Assembly: GCF_019655435.1 (NCBI RefSeq)
Contig: NZ_BPFH01000004.1
Location: 1 to 64,000 of the forward strand
Direction of reading: 5' to 3'
DNA from: Jannaschia pagri
GTDB lineage: Bacteria; Pseudomonadota; Alphaproteobacteria; Rhodobacterales; Rhodobacteraceae
DNA: 64,000 nucleotides
Shown: positions 50,228 to 59,426 of the stretch, piece by piece
Layout: every line of letters starts with the position of its first letter
Position numbering within the stretch: the stretch's first letter is position 1
Notes under the pieces: model-generated
Seen by the model: the letters and a program-made list of their open reading frames with translations, nothing else
The model's database searches: none
Told to the model about the DNA's origin: nothing
Made by a program: the position numbers and the translations under genes

Positions 50228-50614
50228 ATGAAACGGTTTTTGTCTGGGATCGCCTGTGTCTTAGCCTTGTGGTCAGGGCCAGCGGCGGCTGAAACCCTGC
50301 TGTTCGACTATTATGCGACCCTAAGCCCCCGGGATACCTATAACTCCAAGGGGCAGCCTCTGACGGATGTCTGCGCCATCGTCCAACAGGACCGCGCCAA
50401 TGTTCACCGTTTTGGCAACCCGGATCGGGAGCAGCCCGACAGTTTCTTTACCACACCAGAGCGGCGGGCGATGATTGCTGGTCGCTGCGATTATCAGCGC
50501 GGCTATCACACGGTCGAGCGGATCCGCAGCCAGGTCATCGGTTTTGTGCTGGTCCGCGTGTACGGCTCGGGTGGGCGTGTCACTCGGGTGCAGATCTTAG
50601 AGGCGGCGGGTTAG
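50228..50614 (+). CDS. Small secreted hypothetical protein
   Basis: This 128-aa protein has a signal peptide (MKRFLSGIACVLALWSGPAAAE, cleavage near AAA) and a mature domain with TLLFDYYATLSPRDTYNSKGQPLTDVCAIVQQDRANVHRFGNPDREQPDSFFTTPERRAMIAGRC. Two cysteines (DVCAIV and GRCDYQ) may bond. The fold resembles no family I can name. Monocistronic. A terminator for the convergent FadL gene follows. Confidence 0.6.
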   Translation: MKRFLSGIACVLALWSGPAAAETLLFDYYATLSPRDTYNSKGQPLTDVCAIVQQDRANVHRFGNPDREQPDSFFTTPERRAMIAGRCDYQRGYHTVERIRSQVIGFVLVRVYGSGGRVTRVQILEAAG

Positions 50615-50670
50615 GGCACGGCTCTGACCTGGGCGTTACAGGACAGCGGGTAATGCCTGCGGCTACCACC

Positions 50671-50708
50671 AAATAAAAGGACCGTCCCGCATCTGCTGCG
50701 GAACGGTC
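50671..50708 (-). terminator. Terminator of the FadL-like gene
   Basis: On the minus strand a 12-bp stem (plus 50680-50691 and 50697-50708, one mismatch, loop of 5) is followed by CTTTTATTT. This is a good intrinsic terminator 23 bases after the porin stop (50732). Confidence 0.88.
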
Positions 50709-50731
50709 ATGCACTGGTTACCCAAAAGGGA

Positions 50732-52015
50732 TCAGAACTTATAGGCGACCTTGAAGCCCACACCGATGGCGCTGTTGTCGGTAAAGCTTGCCACCGGCTG
50801 CCCCCCGACGCCTGCAAAGGCGCTGCCGACCTTGGTGTAGTTGATGCCGCCGGAGATATCCAAATTGCCCGTTGAATACCGTGCCCCGACCGAGACGCCG
50901 ATCTGACCATCGGTTGGCCCGAGCGGTGACAGCGTGGCGCCGCCGTTGTCCTTCTCGTAGGTGATCGAGGCGAGACCGACCAGTTCATCCGAGAACCGCC
51001 GCGCCACACCGAGCGTCCAGCGATAGCTGTCGTCGATGTTCGCTAGGTCCGACCCAAGCTGCGTCGGGATCACGTCGAAATCGTCCCAATCCGTCCAGCG
51101 CATGGAGGCCAGAAGCAAGGTCTTCGGATTAATCCCGGTCTGGAAGTCGATGTTCACCGACTGGGGAGACTGGAACGCGATCCGGCCCGGGATCGGCGCG
51201 CCCGCACCGGCCGCGGTAAAGCCGAAACGTTCGGTCGCATCGCCTTCGTGGGTCACCTCGGAATGGTAGGTCACGGCCAAACGCAGGGCGATTTCCGGGA
51301 TCTCATAGGCCGCGCCTAGGGTGACGCCGACGCCCCAGCTTTGCTCGATCTCCACATCGTAGCCGGTGAAGCCCCCGACGCCTGGGGTCAGGAATTGCGT
51401 GCTCAGCGCCTGGACCTGTGCCCCAAGGGCTTGTGCGTTGGCAGGTCCCCCCACTGCCGCCACGGCCGTTGGATCCCCCTGAAGCGCCGCGCCCAGGGTG
51501 GCAAAGCCCACACCCGCGCCACGGGCCACGGACGAGACGCTGATCGCCTGGGCATAGGCCTGTCCGTTCAGCGCGACCGTCCCACCGGCGCGTTCCGCCC
51601 GCAGACCGCCGAAAACGCTCACCCGGTCGCTGAGTTGGTACTTCCCGATAAAGCTGACGGCGTCCGACGACAGGTCAGCCTTTGTGCCGCCCAGGGCGGA
51701 GGTTTGCGGCGTGTCGTTGTAGAAAATGTCCGCGCCGAAGGGTTGATCGCCGATAATGGCGTAGCTGAAGCGGTCGTTGATCTGATTGCTGTAGCTGAAG
51801 CTGTACTGCGTGTAGGACCCACCGGCGTCGTAGCTTCCGGTGCCGCGAACGTCTGTCCCGGTGAGATCGGGGGTGACGTGGCTCAGCCCGAACGACAGCG
51901 TGCCTGGATCGTCAAAGATCGCCAGTACCGATTGGCCCGATCGATCAAGGCCGCCGGCGGACGCCGCGCCGACAGTTGAAAAGGCCGCCAGAACGGCGAC
52001 CGTGAAGCGTGTCAT
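50732..52015 (-). CDS. FadL-family outer-membrane transport protein
   Basis: This 427-aa porin starts at ATG 52015 with a signal peptide (MTRFTVAVLAAFSTVGAASA). The FadL/OmpP1 barrel pattern is present: N-terminal plug GLDRSGQSVLAIFDDPGTLSFGLSHVTPD, later repeated aromatic-ended strands, and C-terminal SAIGVGFKVAYKF with terminal Phe. The family carries long-chain fatty acids or aromatic hydrocarbons. Monocistronic with its own terminator. Confidence 0.9.
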   Translation of the reverse strand: MTRFTVAVLAAFSTVGAASAGGLDRSGQSVLAIFDDPGTLSFGLSHVTPDLTGTDVRGTGSYDAGGSYTQYSFSYSNQINDRFSYAIIGDQPFGADIFYNDTPQTSALGGTKADLSSDAVSFIGKYQLSDRVSVFGGLRAERAGGTVALNGQAYAQAISVSSVARGAGVGFATLGAALQGDPTAVAAVGGPANAQALGAQVQALSTQFLTPGVGGFTGYDVEIEQSWGVGVTLGAAYEIPEIALRLAVTYHSEVTHEGDATERFGFTAAGAGAPIPGRIAFQSPQSVNIDFQTGINPKTLLLASMRWTDWDDFDVIPTQLGSDLANIDDSYRWTLGVARRFSDELVGLASITYEKDNGGATLSPLGPTDGQIGVSVGARYSTGNLDISGGINYTKVGSAFAGVGGQPVASFTDNSAIGVGFKVAYKF

Positions 52016-52215
52016 ATGTCCCTCTCCCCTGGGCTTGGCGGTCTGTGAGGTGACCACCGCCGGAACCTCCTTCCGGCAACGCATCAGATGTGAAAGCCAC
52101 GATGCGACATTAGGTCCGCATCGGTCAAATCGAACGCTACGTCAGAGGCCAGACAGCGGTCTAGATCCCCGCAGCGGTGGCCCAGGGGCAACATTTTTCC
52201 AGCCGTGACGCCACG

Positions 52216-53088
52216 TTACGACCGTTCGGCCAGTTTTAGGTTTGCCCAAGCCGCCGCGATGATGACCGCCCCACCGATCAGAATCATCGGCTCTAGCACC
52301 TCGTTGTAGACGAGCACCCCAATCAGCGCGATCAACGGAAGACGCGCGAAGTCCACGGGCATCACCGTCGAGGCAGGGGCCAAGGCCAGGGCGTTCGTCA
52401 AACAGAAGTGCGCACAGAGCCCCGCAAGCCCAATCGCCGTCACCCATGGCAGCGTGGCCCAAGTCGGCAGCGCGATGTCGCCATCGTAACCCGCGCAGAC
52501 CAACCCAAAGATCAATTGGAGAGTCGTCAGCCAGAACAGGATGCCCATCACCGTTTCATCCCGCGTCAGACGCCGGGTCATGAGGTTCGTCAGAGCAAAG
52601 AAGACCGCCGCCAGCCCGGCCCAGATCAGGCCCGTGTCGAACTGCCCAGAAAACGGCCGCGCCACCAAAAGGACGCCCGCAAAGCCCAGGGCCGCGACGG
52701 CGTATTGAATGGGTCGGACCCGTTCCCCCAGGATCAGAGGCGCAAGGACCAAGACCCAAAGCGGTGAGGTGAACTCCAAAGCGAAGACCTGCGCCAGCGG
52801 GATGAGCGTCACCGCCAGGATCCACAGGTTTTGCCCCGTGAAGTGGGCCATATTGCGCAGGATCTGAAACCGCAGGTTCCGTGTGGTGACCTCGCCCAGC
52901 TTCCCCATTAGCGCGCCGACACCGACCACTAGGATCACCCCGACGACCGACCGGTAGAGCATAATTTCAAAGGTATCGTGTACGTCGGCGACGGCACGAC
53001 CACCCACCGCCATGAAGGTGAAGGACGCAATGCTGCCCACCATCCAAAGGGCCGCCCGCAGGGTGGACGACCGGTCCTGGCGCGACAT
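52216..53088 (-). CDS. EamA-family (DMT) transporter
   Basis: This 290-aa transporter has two EamA repeats. The N-terminal repeat begins RSSTLRAALWMVGSIASFTFMAVGGRAVADVHDTFEIMLYRSVVG and the second GLIWAGLAAVFFALTNLMTRRLTRDE. Ten TM helices predicted. It follows ccmE by 6 bases in a four-gene run (plsC-like, murI, ccmE, this gene), so it may share their transcript. Substrate unknown. Confidence 0.88.
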   Translation of the reverse strand: MSRQDRSSTLRAALWMVGSIASFTFMAVGGRAVADVHDTFEIMLYRSVVGVILVVGVGALMGKLGEVTTRNLRFQILRNMAHFTGQNLWILAVTLIPLAQVFALEFTSPLWVLVLAPLILGERVRPIQYAVAALGFAGVLLVARPFSGQFDTGLIWAGLAAVFFALTNLMTRRLTRDETVMGILFWLTTLQLIFGLVCAGYDGDIALPTWATLPWVTAIGLAGLCAHFCLTNALALAPASTVMPVDFARLPLIALIGVLVYNEVLEPMILIGGAVIIAAAWANLKLAERS

Positions 53089-53094
53089 GGGAGC

Positions 53095-53538
53095 TTAGCT
53101 TTCGGGCGTTTGGTAGACGCCCTGTTCCTTGAGGGCGTCGATCACTTCCTTGGGCATATAGGTCTCATCGTGGCGGGCCAGCACTTCGGTCGCGACAAAG
53201 ACACCGTCCACATAGCTGCCGGTGCCGACCATGCCTTCGCCCTCGTTAAAGAGATCGGGCAAGACGCCGGTATAGGTCGCTGGGATCGACGCGCCCCCAT
53301 CGGTGACGCGGAAGGTCACCGATGTGCCTTCCCCCCGCACGATGGAGCCTTCCTCGACCAGGCCCCCGATGCGGAAGACTTCGCTCGGCGGGGGCGGGGC
53401 CTCGGCCACCTGGCTGGGCGACCGGAAGAAGTTAATACCGTCCCGAAAGCCATATCCGATCAACGCCGCTGACCCGGCGAGCGCCACTGCGGCCAGCACA
53501 AGGACTTGGATCCGGCGGGTCTTTTTCAGCGAACGCAT
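53095..53538 (-). CDS. ccmE: Cytochrome c maturation protein CcmE (heme chaperone)
   Basis: This 147-aa periplasmic heme chaperone has an N-terminal TM anchor (RIQVLVLAAVALAGSAALIGYGF) and an OB-fold. H123, the residue that covalently binds heme, is in LARHDETYMPKE, with Y127. Full length. It sits 7.2 kb from ccmF-ccmH rather than beside them, and lies 14 bases after murI. Confidence 0.95.
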   Translation of the reverse strand: MRSLKKTRRIQVLVLAAVALAGSAALIGYGFRDGINFFRSPSQVAEAPPPPSEVFRIGGLVEEGSIVRGEGTSVTFRVTDGGASIPATYTGVLPDLFNEGEGMVGTGSYVDGVFVATEVLARHDETYMPKEVIDALKEQGVYQTPES

Positions 53539-53552
53539 GGTCGGGCCCTTTC

Positions 53553-54362
53553 TCAGGCGGCTGTGAAGGTAAGCCCGCGGCGCAGGAACTGCGTGGCGCG
53601 GGCCGAGACTTGGTCCGGGTCGCCGGTGGTCAGCATCTCACCGCTGCCATCTGCGCCCATCTCTGGCTTGCGGGAAAGGTAATCGGCCAGGCTTTCGGCC
53701 ACAATATCCGCCTGACTGAAAACCTTGACGTTTTCGCCAAGCGCCTTCTGAAACGCCTCCTGCACCAGCGGATAATGGGTGCAGCCCAAGATCGCGGCAT
53801 CGGGCGTGGGCATCTTGCGGGTCAGCGCATCTACATGGGATCGCACCAACGCTTCGGCCAGGATCATGTCGCCGTCTTCGATGGCATCTACCACCCCGCC
53901 GCAGGCCTGTGCCTCCACGTCGACGCCGATGGCGCGAAAAGCGAGCTCTCGCTGGAAGGCCCGGCTGGCCACGGTGGCGGGGGTCGCGAACAGAGCCACC
54001 TGTTTCACCGCGACCTCGCGCGGGGGAGAGTTGTCGCCCCACTGCCGTTCCGTCAGCGCCTCGATCAGGGGTACAAACACGCCCAAGACACGCTTGCCCT
54101 CTGGCACGCCGTCTTCCTGCATCCGACGCAGGGCAGCGGCGGAGGCCGTGTTGCAGGCCAAGATCACAAGATCCGTGCCCCGGTCCCACATATCCTCCAC
54201 CGCGCGCTTGGTAAGGCGATGCACATCTTCGGCGGTGCGCACGCCGTAGGGCGCGTTGGCGTTATCTCCGTAGTAGCTGACCGGCAGGTCGGGCAAACGC
54301 TCCGTCACGGCTTGCCACACGGTGAGGCCCCCCAATCCGCTGTCGAAAATACCAACGCTCAT
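53553..54362 (-). CDS. murI: Glutamate racemase
   Basis: This 269-aa enzyme supplies D-glutamate for peptidoglycan. Key parts: D7-S8 ([13 protein letters not shown]), C70 (ILACNTASA), and C194-T-H (ILGCTHYPL). The start ATG overlaps the stop of the plsC-like gene by four bases; ccmE follows 14 bases later. Confidence 0.95.
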   Translation of the reverse strand: MSVGIFDSGLGGLTVWQAVTERLPDLPVSYYGDNANAPYGVRTAEDVHRLTKRAVEDMWDRGTDLVILACNTASAAALRRMQEDGVPEGKRVLGVFVPLIEALTERQWGDNSPPREVAVKQVALFATPATVASRAFQRELAFRAIGVDVEAQACGGVVDAIEDGDMILAEALVRSHVDALTRKMPTPDAAILGCTHYPLVQEAFQKALGENVKVFSQADIVAESLADYLSRKPEMGADGSGEMLTTGDPDQVSARATQFLRRGLTFTAA

Positions 54363-55231
54363 GTGCAGCCCGCCTTTTGGGTGTCGAAGTTAAAGCCGAG
54401 GTCATCGCTATCGCGCCCGGCCGCATATGTCTTGGCGCGTAGCCAGGCCATCAGGTCGCTTTGGGTGCCGGGCACTGCTGCGATCTCCTCCGGCGGAATC
54501 GGGGTGCCGACGGACAGGCGGACGGGTTTATCGGTCCGGCTTTTGAATTCACGCACCAACAGGCCCAGGCGCAGGGTTTCGTGCAGATGACTGGCCAGGT
54601 GGAACAGACGCGAATTGGCGCCCTCGAAATGGATAGGCACCACGGTTGCGCCCGACTGACGGATCAACTTGGCCGAAAAGCCCCGCCAATAGGGGTCCTT
54701 GGCCGGGCCAAAGGGTTTGACGGGCGTGCTGACCGCGCCACCCGGGAAAACCCCGATCAGCCCGCCCTCGGCCAGGTATCCCAGCGCTGCCCGCCGCATG
54801 GCCAGGTTCACGGCCTGGGCGGCTCGGGTTTCCTCGAAGCTGACGGGCAAGATGACATCCGCCAGATCCGGCGCCCGTAGAAAGACGTCATTGGCGATGA
54901 TCTTAAAGCCGCTAGGCCGCGCCCGGTTCAGGATCAGCGAGAGCGTTAGCCCATCCAAAATGCCATAGGGATGATTGGCGACGACAACCACGGGACCGTC
55001 CGAGGGAATGGCGGATAGATCGCCATGGACCACGTCCGGTTGCAGCCCGTAGCGGACGGCCATTTCCTCCCAGAAGACGGCTCCATTGGCCACGGCCTGA
55101 TCATACCCGCGCGCCCGCCGAAGCAGCGATCCGCGCCCGGTAAGCGTCTCAAGCCCCCGGATCAGAAAGCGCCCCCGGCGGCTGCGCGCTCCGGTGGCAT
55201 AGGTGATGTCGCGCGCGATATCCCGTTTCAT
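54359..55231 (-). CDS. Lysophospholipid acyltransferase family protein (PlsC-like)
   Basis: This 290-aa acyltransferase starts at ATG 55231. The catalytic HX4D is NHPYGILD (about 86-92), and the acceptor-binding motif is FPGGAVS (about 165). It fits glycerophospholipid acyltransferases of the GNAT-free PlsC fold. Some relatives make ornithine lipid (OlsA). The N-terminal extension of the frame is unsupported. First gene in the run before murI. Confidence 0.85.
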   Translation of the reverse strand: MKRDIARDITYATGARSRRGRFLIRGLETLTGRGSLLRRARGYDQAVANGAVFWEEMAVRYGLQPDVVHGDLSAIPSDGPVVVVANHPYGILDGLTLSLILNRARPSGFKIIANDVFLRAPDLADVILPVSFEETRAAQAVNLAMRRAALGYLAEGGLIGVFPGGAVSTPVKPFGPAKDPYWRGFSAKLIRQSGATVVPIHFEGANSRLFHLASHLHETLRLGLLVREFKSRTDKPVRLSVGTPIPPEEIAAVPGTQSDLMAWLRAKTYAAGRDSDDLGFNFDTQKAGCT

Positions 55232-55339
55232 GCCGTCACCATACCAGAGCGGTGGGCGGGGGGACCATGACGATCTTGTCGCGATACACATGGTTGGCAC
55301 GGTCTCTGGCGCCGGCTGCAACGGCTGCCACGCCCCTTA

Positions 55340-55370
55340 AAACGACAAAGGCGCCCCGCAGGGCGCCCCA
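55340..55370 (-). terminator. Terminator after acpP
   Basis: The minus strand reads GGCGCCC-TGCG-GGGCGCC (plus 55350-55356 and 55361-55367) followed by TTTGTCGTTTT. Located about 30 bases after the acpP stop (55397). Confidence 0.85.
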
Positions 55371-55396
55371 TCTTAGCGATGTCCAGCAGAGGACGA

Positions 55397-55633
55397 TCAG
55401 CCGTTGTTTTCAGAGATGAACTTGACCGCATCGCCGAAGGTCTGGATCGACTCGGCTGCGTCATCGGGGATCTCGATCCCGAACTCTTCTTCGAAAGCCA
55501 TCACCAGCTCGACCGTGTCGAGCGAGTCGGCGCCCAGATCGTCGATGAAGGAGGCGTTCGGAACGACCTTGTCTTCGTCTACGCCCAGATGCTCGACGAC
55601 TTTCTTGCGGACGCGGTCCTCGATGTCGCTCAT
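55397..55633 (-). CDS. acpP: Acyl carrier protein
   Basis: This 78-aa acidic helix bundle carries acyl chains in fatty-acid synthesis. The phosphopantetheine site is S37 in [13 protein letters not shown]. Full length. Separated by 170 bases from the RidA gene upstream, so it probably has its own promoter, and followed by a terminator. Confidence 0.97.
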   Translation of the reverse strand: MSDIEDRVRKKVVEHLGVDEDKVVPNASFIDDLGADSLDTVELVMAFEEEFGIEIPDDAAESIQTFGDAVKFISENNG

Positions 55634-55803
55634 GTCTCTACCTCATATCGGTGCCCCTGCTGGGGCCGTTAAGCATGTCCCTCGCCCGGATCATCGGGCT
55701 GCTCACTCACATGTGAACACCGGAGATGCGTTCAACCCCCCCGGATTTGTGCGCCGCCTATATCACGCGGTCCGGCGATGGCAAATCCTTTGTCAGGGGA
55801 CAC

Positions 55804-56190
55804 TCAGGCGGGGTCTTCGGTGCCGCCGATGATGGCATCCACCTCTGTTTCCACCCGCCACCCTGGCTCCACGAAGGCAGAGACCTGCATCACCGTGATG
55901 ACAGGGCGAATGTCACGGAAGATTTCCCCATGGGCGCGGGCGGCGTCCTCCCAATCTGCGATGTCGGTCAAGAGGATACGCGTGCGTACCACGTCCTCCA
56001 TGGTCGCGCCCGCCTCCGCCAACGCCGCGCGCGTGATCTCAAAGCAGCGCACCAATTGGCCGTAGGTGTCGGTCGCATCGGTGCCGATGGGCCCGGTGCC
56101 CGCGACCGCAACATGATTGCCGATCCGCACGGCGCGGCTAAAGCCCATGATCGGTTCAAGATAACTGCCGGAGGGGATATTCTTCCTCAT
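55804..56190 (-). CDS. RidA-family protein
   Basis: This 128-aa RidA-like protein may clear reactive enamines/imines. Motifs: GSYLEPIMGFSRAVRIGNHVAVAGTGPIG, ...YGQLVRCFEITRAALAEAGATMEDVVRTRILLTDIADWEDA, and GWRVETEVDAI at the end, where canonical RidA has RxxVExxxxA; here the Arg is in 'WRVE'. Its ATG overlaps the fabG stop (ATGA). Placement inside the fab cluster is not seen in the standard fabD-fabG-acpP order. Confidence 0.85.
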   Translation of the reverse strand: MRKNIPSGSYLEPIMGFSRAVRIGNHVAVAGTGPIGTDATDTYGQLVRCFEITRAALAEAGATMEDVVRTRILLTDIADWEDAARAHGEIFRDIRPVITVMQVSAFVEPGWRVETEVDAIIGGTEDPA

Positions 56191-56924
56191 AGCATCGCCA
56201 TCCCACCGTTCACATGCAGCACCGTGCCGGTCACATAGGCGGCCTCTGGGCTTGCCAGATAGAGCGTCGCGGCGGCGATCTCCTCGGGCGTGCCCATGCG
56301 ACCGGCCGGGATTTGGACGTTGATCTTGTCCTTCTGGTCATCGGTCAGCTTGTCGGTCATGGCCGTGGCGATGAAGCCTGGCGCCACGGCGTTCACCGTG
56401 ATCCCACGCGAGGCCACTTCGTAGGCGAGCGACTTCGCCATGCCCACCATCCCGGCCTTCGAGGCGGCGTAGTTCGCCTGGCCCGGATTGCCCGTGGCGC
56501 CAACGATGGAGGAGATATTCACAATCCGACCCCAGCGCGCCTTCATCATGCCGCGCATCACACCTTTGGACAGGCGGAAGGCCGAGGTCAGGTTGACGTC
56601 CAGCACCGACTGCCATTCGTCGTCGGACATGCGCATAAACAGGTTGTCGCGCGTGATCCCCGCGTTGTTCACGAGGATATCGACGGCGCCCATCGCTTCG
56701 GTCGCTTGTTTGGGCAGGGCCGTCACCGCGTCGGCGTCGCCCAGGTTGCAGGGCAGCACGTGGGCGCGTTCGCCCAACTCATCGGCCAGGGCCTGGAGCG
56801 GGTCGACCCGCGTGCCCGACAGGCCGACGGTAGCGCCCGCGCCATGGAGGCTGCGCGCAATGGCGGCACCGATCCCGCCAGAGGCTCCGGTCACGAGCGC
56901 CGATTTTCCAGTTAGATCAAACAT
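56187..56924 (-). CDS. fabG: 3-oxoacyl-[ACP] reductase
   Basis: This 245-aa SDR reduces 3-ketoacyl-ACP with NADPH. Cofactor motif TGASGGIG (12-19), NNAG (86-89), and the S-Y-K triad S138/S139, Y152 and K156 (NISSIVGATGNPGQANYAASKAG). Start ATG 56924, one base after the fabD stop. It is coupled to the RidA gene. Confidence 0.96.
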   Translation of the reverse strand: MFDLTGKSALVTGASGGIGAAIARSLHGAGATVGLSGTRVDPLQALADELGERAHVLPCNLGDADAVTALPKQATEAMGAVDILVNNAGITRDNLFMRMSDDEWQSVLDVNLTSAFRLSKGVMRGMMKARWGRIVNISSIVGATGNPGQANYAASKAGMVGMAKSLAYEVASRGITVNAVAPGFIATAMTDKLTDDQKDKINVQIPAGRMGTPEEIAAATLYLASPEAAYVTGTVLHVNGGMAML

Positions 56925-56925
56925 C

Positions 56926-57876
56926 TCAAGCCTCTTCCTGAAGGGATTGCACCGCCGCCGTGACATCGGCTGGGGCACCGACCGCGCGACAGGCAATGGT
57001 CTTGTCGATCCGACGGATCATGCCCGAGAGCGCCTTGCCAGCCCCGATCTCCCAGACCTCGGTCACGCCAGCGGCGGCCATTGCAGCGACGCTTTCGCGC
57101 CAGCGGACGGAGCCGGTGACCTGATCTACCAAGAGCGCGCGAATCTGCGTCGGGTCACTCACAGGCGCCGCCGTGACATTTGCCACAACCGGGACGGAGG
57201 GGGCTGCCAGATCGACCGTGTCGAGGGCCTGGGCCATGGCGCGAGCCGCAGGTTCCATCAAATCGCAGTGGAACGGCGCGGAGACGGGCAGCATCACAGC
57301 CCGCTTGGCACCGGCTTCTTTGGCCAGAGGCAGGGCGCGCTCAACGGCGTCCTTGTGCCCAGAGATCACCACTTGGGTCGGGTCATTGTCATTGGCAGCC
57401 TGGCACACTTGGCCTTCTGCGGCGGCCTGGGCCACGGCGCGGGCGTCGTCGAAGCCCAGACCCAGCAGCGCCGCCATGGCGCCTTGGCCTACGGGCACAG
57501 CCGCTTGCATGGCCTCGCCGCGCAGGCGCAGCAGGCGGGCCGCATCGCCCAGATCGAGGGCACCCGCCGCCACCAGAGCGGTGTATTCCCCCAGGGAGTG
57601 TCCGGCCACGAAGGCCGCATCGCGCGCGACGTCCACGCCTTCGGCCTCCAAGGCGCGCAGGGCCGCGATGGAGGTCGCCATCAGCGCGGGCTGGGCGTTG
57701 CGTGTCAGGGTCAGTGTCTCGGCCTCGCCGGACCAAATTAGACCGGACAGGTCTTCGTCCAAGGCCGCATCCACGGCGTCGAAAACGGCGCGGGCCGCCG
57801 GATAGGCCTCGGCCAGGTCGCGGCCCATGCCGATGGTCTGGGCGCCCTGGCCCGGAAAGACGAATGCGCGGGTCAT
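56926..57876 (-). CDS. fabD: Malonyl-CoA:ACP transacylase
   Basis: This 316-aa enzyme transfers malonyl to ACP. Catalytic S94 in AGHSLGEYTA, the arginine region LRLRGEAMQ, and His in SAPFHCDLM (about 203) are present. The start VFPGQGAQ is canonical. Opens the fabD-fabG-ridA unit. Confidence 0.96.
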   Translation of the reverse strand: MTRAFVFPGQGAQTIGMGRDLAEAYPAARAVFDAVDAALDEDLSGLIWSGEAETLTLTRNAQPALMATSIAALRALEAEGVDVARDAAFVAGHSLGEYTALVAAGALDLGDAARLLRLRGEAMQAAVPVGQGAMAALLGLGFDDARAVAQAAAEGQVCQAANDNDPTQVVISGHKDAVERALPLAKEAGAKRAVMLPVSAPFHCDLMEPAARAMAQALDTVDLAAPSVPVVANVTAAPVSDPTQIRALLVDQVTGSVRWRESVAAMAAAGVTEVWEIGAGKALSGMIRRIDKTIACRAVGAPADVTAAVQSLQEEA

Positions 57877-58070
57877 ATCCCCTCCGATATCTGCGGTTGG
57901 CGCGGTCTATAGCGATTTTGACGCGGCGTGAATTGGGATTTGCCGTTTTTTCGTGCGGTAAGGCGCTGTTTTGCGATCCTCGCACGATGTCTGTGCGGGG
58001 ATGCCTGTGGTGTCGCCGTGATGGCCCTCTACGTTTTTGACACACCAGTTCATCGCCACGGAAGCTTGCC

Positions 58071-59282
58071 ATGACAGCCACCCATACCGCCGCGACCAAC
58101 ACCGCATCGACCTACGGCTGGGTTGAGCGCGCGTTTCATTGGTCCATCGCCCTGCTGATCGTGACTGCCATCGCCCTCGGCGTCGTCGCCTATGATTGGT
58201 CCTATGACACAGATGCCGCCTTGGCGACCAAAGCCACGCTGTTCAGCGCCCATAAGACCGTCGGGATCGCAATTTTCTTCATTGCGCTGGCCCGGATCGC
58301 TTGGGCGCTCAGCCAGCCGCGTCCCGCGCCGCTGCATCCGGATCGCAAGGCCGAGACCTTTGCCGCCGCGGCGGTGCATTGGCTGCTCTATGGCTCCCTC
58401 GTGTTGGTGCCCGCGTTTGGGTGGGCACACCATGCCACCGCCGAAGGGTTTGCGCCCATCTGGTGGCCATTTGGCCAATCCCTGCCGTTCCTGCCCAAAG
58501 ACCCGGAGCTGTCGGCGACCCTCGCCACCCTGCACATGGTGTTCGAGCGCGTGATGGTCGCGGCCCTGCTGCTGCACATCTTGGGCACCGTGAAGCACAG
58601 CCTCATCGACAAGGATTCGACCTTTGGGCGGATGTGGCGCGGGGTTGATCCCGGCCCCTTGTCGGGTGCCAAGGCCCATGTGGCCCCGGTAGGTGTCGCG
58701 CTCGTGGTCTGGGCCGGTGCCCTGGGCGTTGGGTTGGCGCTGGGGCCCAAGACGGCCACGGCGGTCCCGGTTCAAGCTGCCGAGGTGTCTGGCGTGTCCA
58801 CCTGGACGGTCGAAGAGGGAACGCTATCGATCACGGTGCAACAGCTTGGGGCGGCGGTCACCGGCTCCTTCTCGGAATGGCAGGCCGCCATCGACTTTGA
58901 CGAGACGCCCCGCGCCGACGGCACCCATGGGACGGTCGAAGTGGGTGTTTCGACGGCGTCGCTGTCCCTGGGTTCGGTGACACAACAGGCCACAAGCGGC
59001 GATTTTTTGGCCTCGGAGGCCCATCCGCAGGCGACCTATACCGCGACGCTCCTGTCCGAGGGGGAGGGCTATGTCGCCGATGGCACGCTTTCCGTACGTG
59101 GCGTCGATGTGCCCCTGCGCCTTCCGTTCACGCTGGAGCTAGAGGGCGACCGCGCGGTGATGGCCGGAACTGGCACGCTGGATCGTCGCGATTTCGGCAT
59201 GGGCGAAAGCTACCCCGACGAATCGAGCGTTGGTTTCACGGTGGAGGTCACGGTTGCCCTGACGGCCAGTCGGCTCGAGTGA
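58071..59282 (+). CDS. Cytochrome b561-YceI fusion protein
   Basis: This 403-aa fusion has an N-terminal four-helix cytochrome b561 domain (about 14-225), with heme-ligand candidates H23, H61, H103 and H169, and a C-terminal YceI lipocalin-like domain (about 243-400: STWTVEEGTLSITVQQLGAAVTGSFSEWQAAIDFD...DFGMGES). YceI binds polyisoprenoids such as ubiquinone; b561 shuttles electrons with quinone. The fusion probably couples periplasmic quinone-like ligands to membrane electron transfer. Monocistronic; divergent from fabD. Confidence 0.9.
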   Translation: MTATHTAATNTASTYGWVERAFHWSIALLIVTAIALGVVAYDWSYDTDAALATKATLFSAHKTVGIAIFFIALARIAWALSQPRPAPLHPDRKAETFAAAAVHWLLYGSLVLVPAFGWAHHATAEGFAPIWWPFGQSLPFLPKDPELSATLATLHMVFERVMVAALLLHILGTVKHSLIDKDSTFGRMWRGVDPGPLSGAKAHVAPVGVALVVWAGALGVGLALGPKTATAVPVQAAEVSGVSTWTVEEGTLSITVQQLGAAVTGSFSEWQAAIDFDETPRADGTHGTVEVGVSTASLSLGSVTQQATSGDFLASEAHPQATYTATLLSEGEGYVADGTLSVRGVDVPLRLPFTLELEGDRAVMAGTGTLDRRDFGMGESYPDESSVGFTVEVTVALTASRLE

Positions 59283-59320
59283 CGGTGTGGGTAGACTGAC
59301 CGTGCGGGCGGTCGGGGTCG

Positions 59321-59375
59321 TTAACCATCTCTTAACGCCCCGACCGCGTCGCCCCGAATGGTAACCTTTCGTTAA
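59321..59375. promoter_or_regulatory. Two CtrA boxes upstream of the endolysin-holin operon
   Basis: TTAA-N7-TTAA at 59321-59335 (TTAACCATCTCTTAA) is a perfect CtrA site. A second, GTAA-N7-TTAA at 59361-59375, has one mismatch. They are 40 bases apart (centre to centre) and 52-106 bases upstream of the endolysin start. Established knowledge: in Rhodobacter capsulatus, CtrA is needed for GTA release genes. Confidence 0.75.
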
Positions 59376-59426
59376 CTGCACTAACGAACTCCTGCCCCCT
59401 CGCCACAGCATCAAAGGGGGCAGGCT

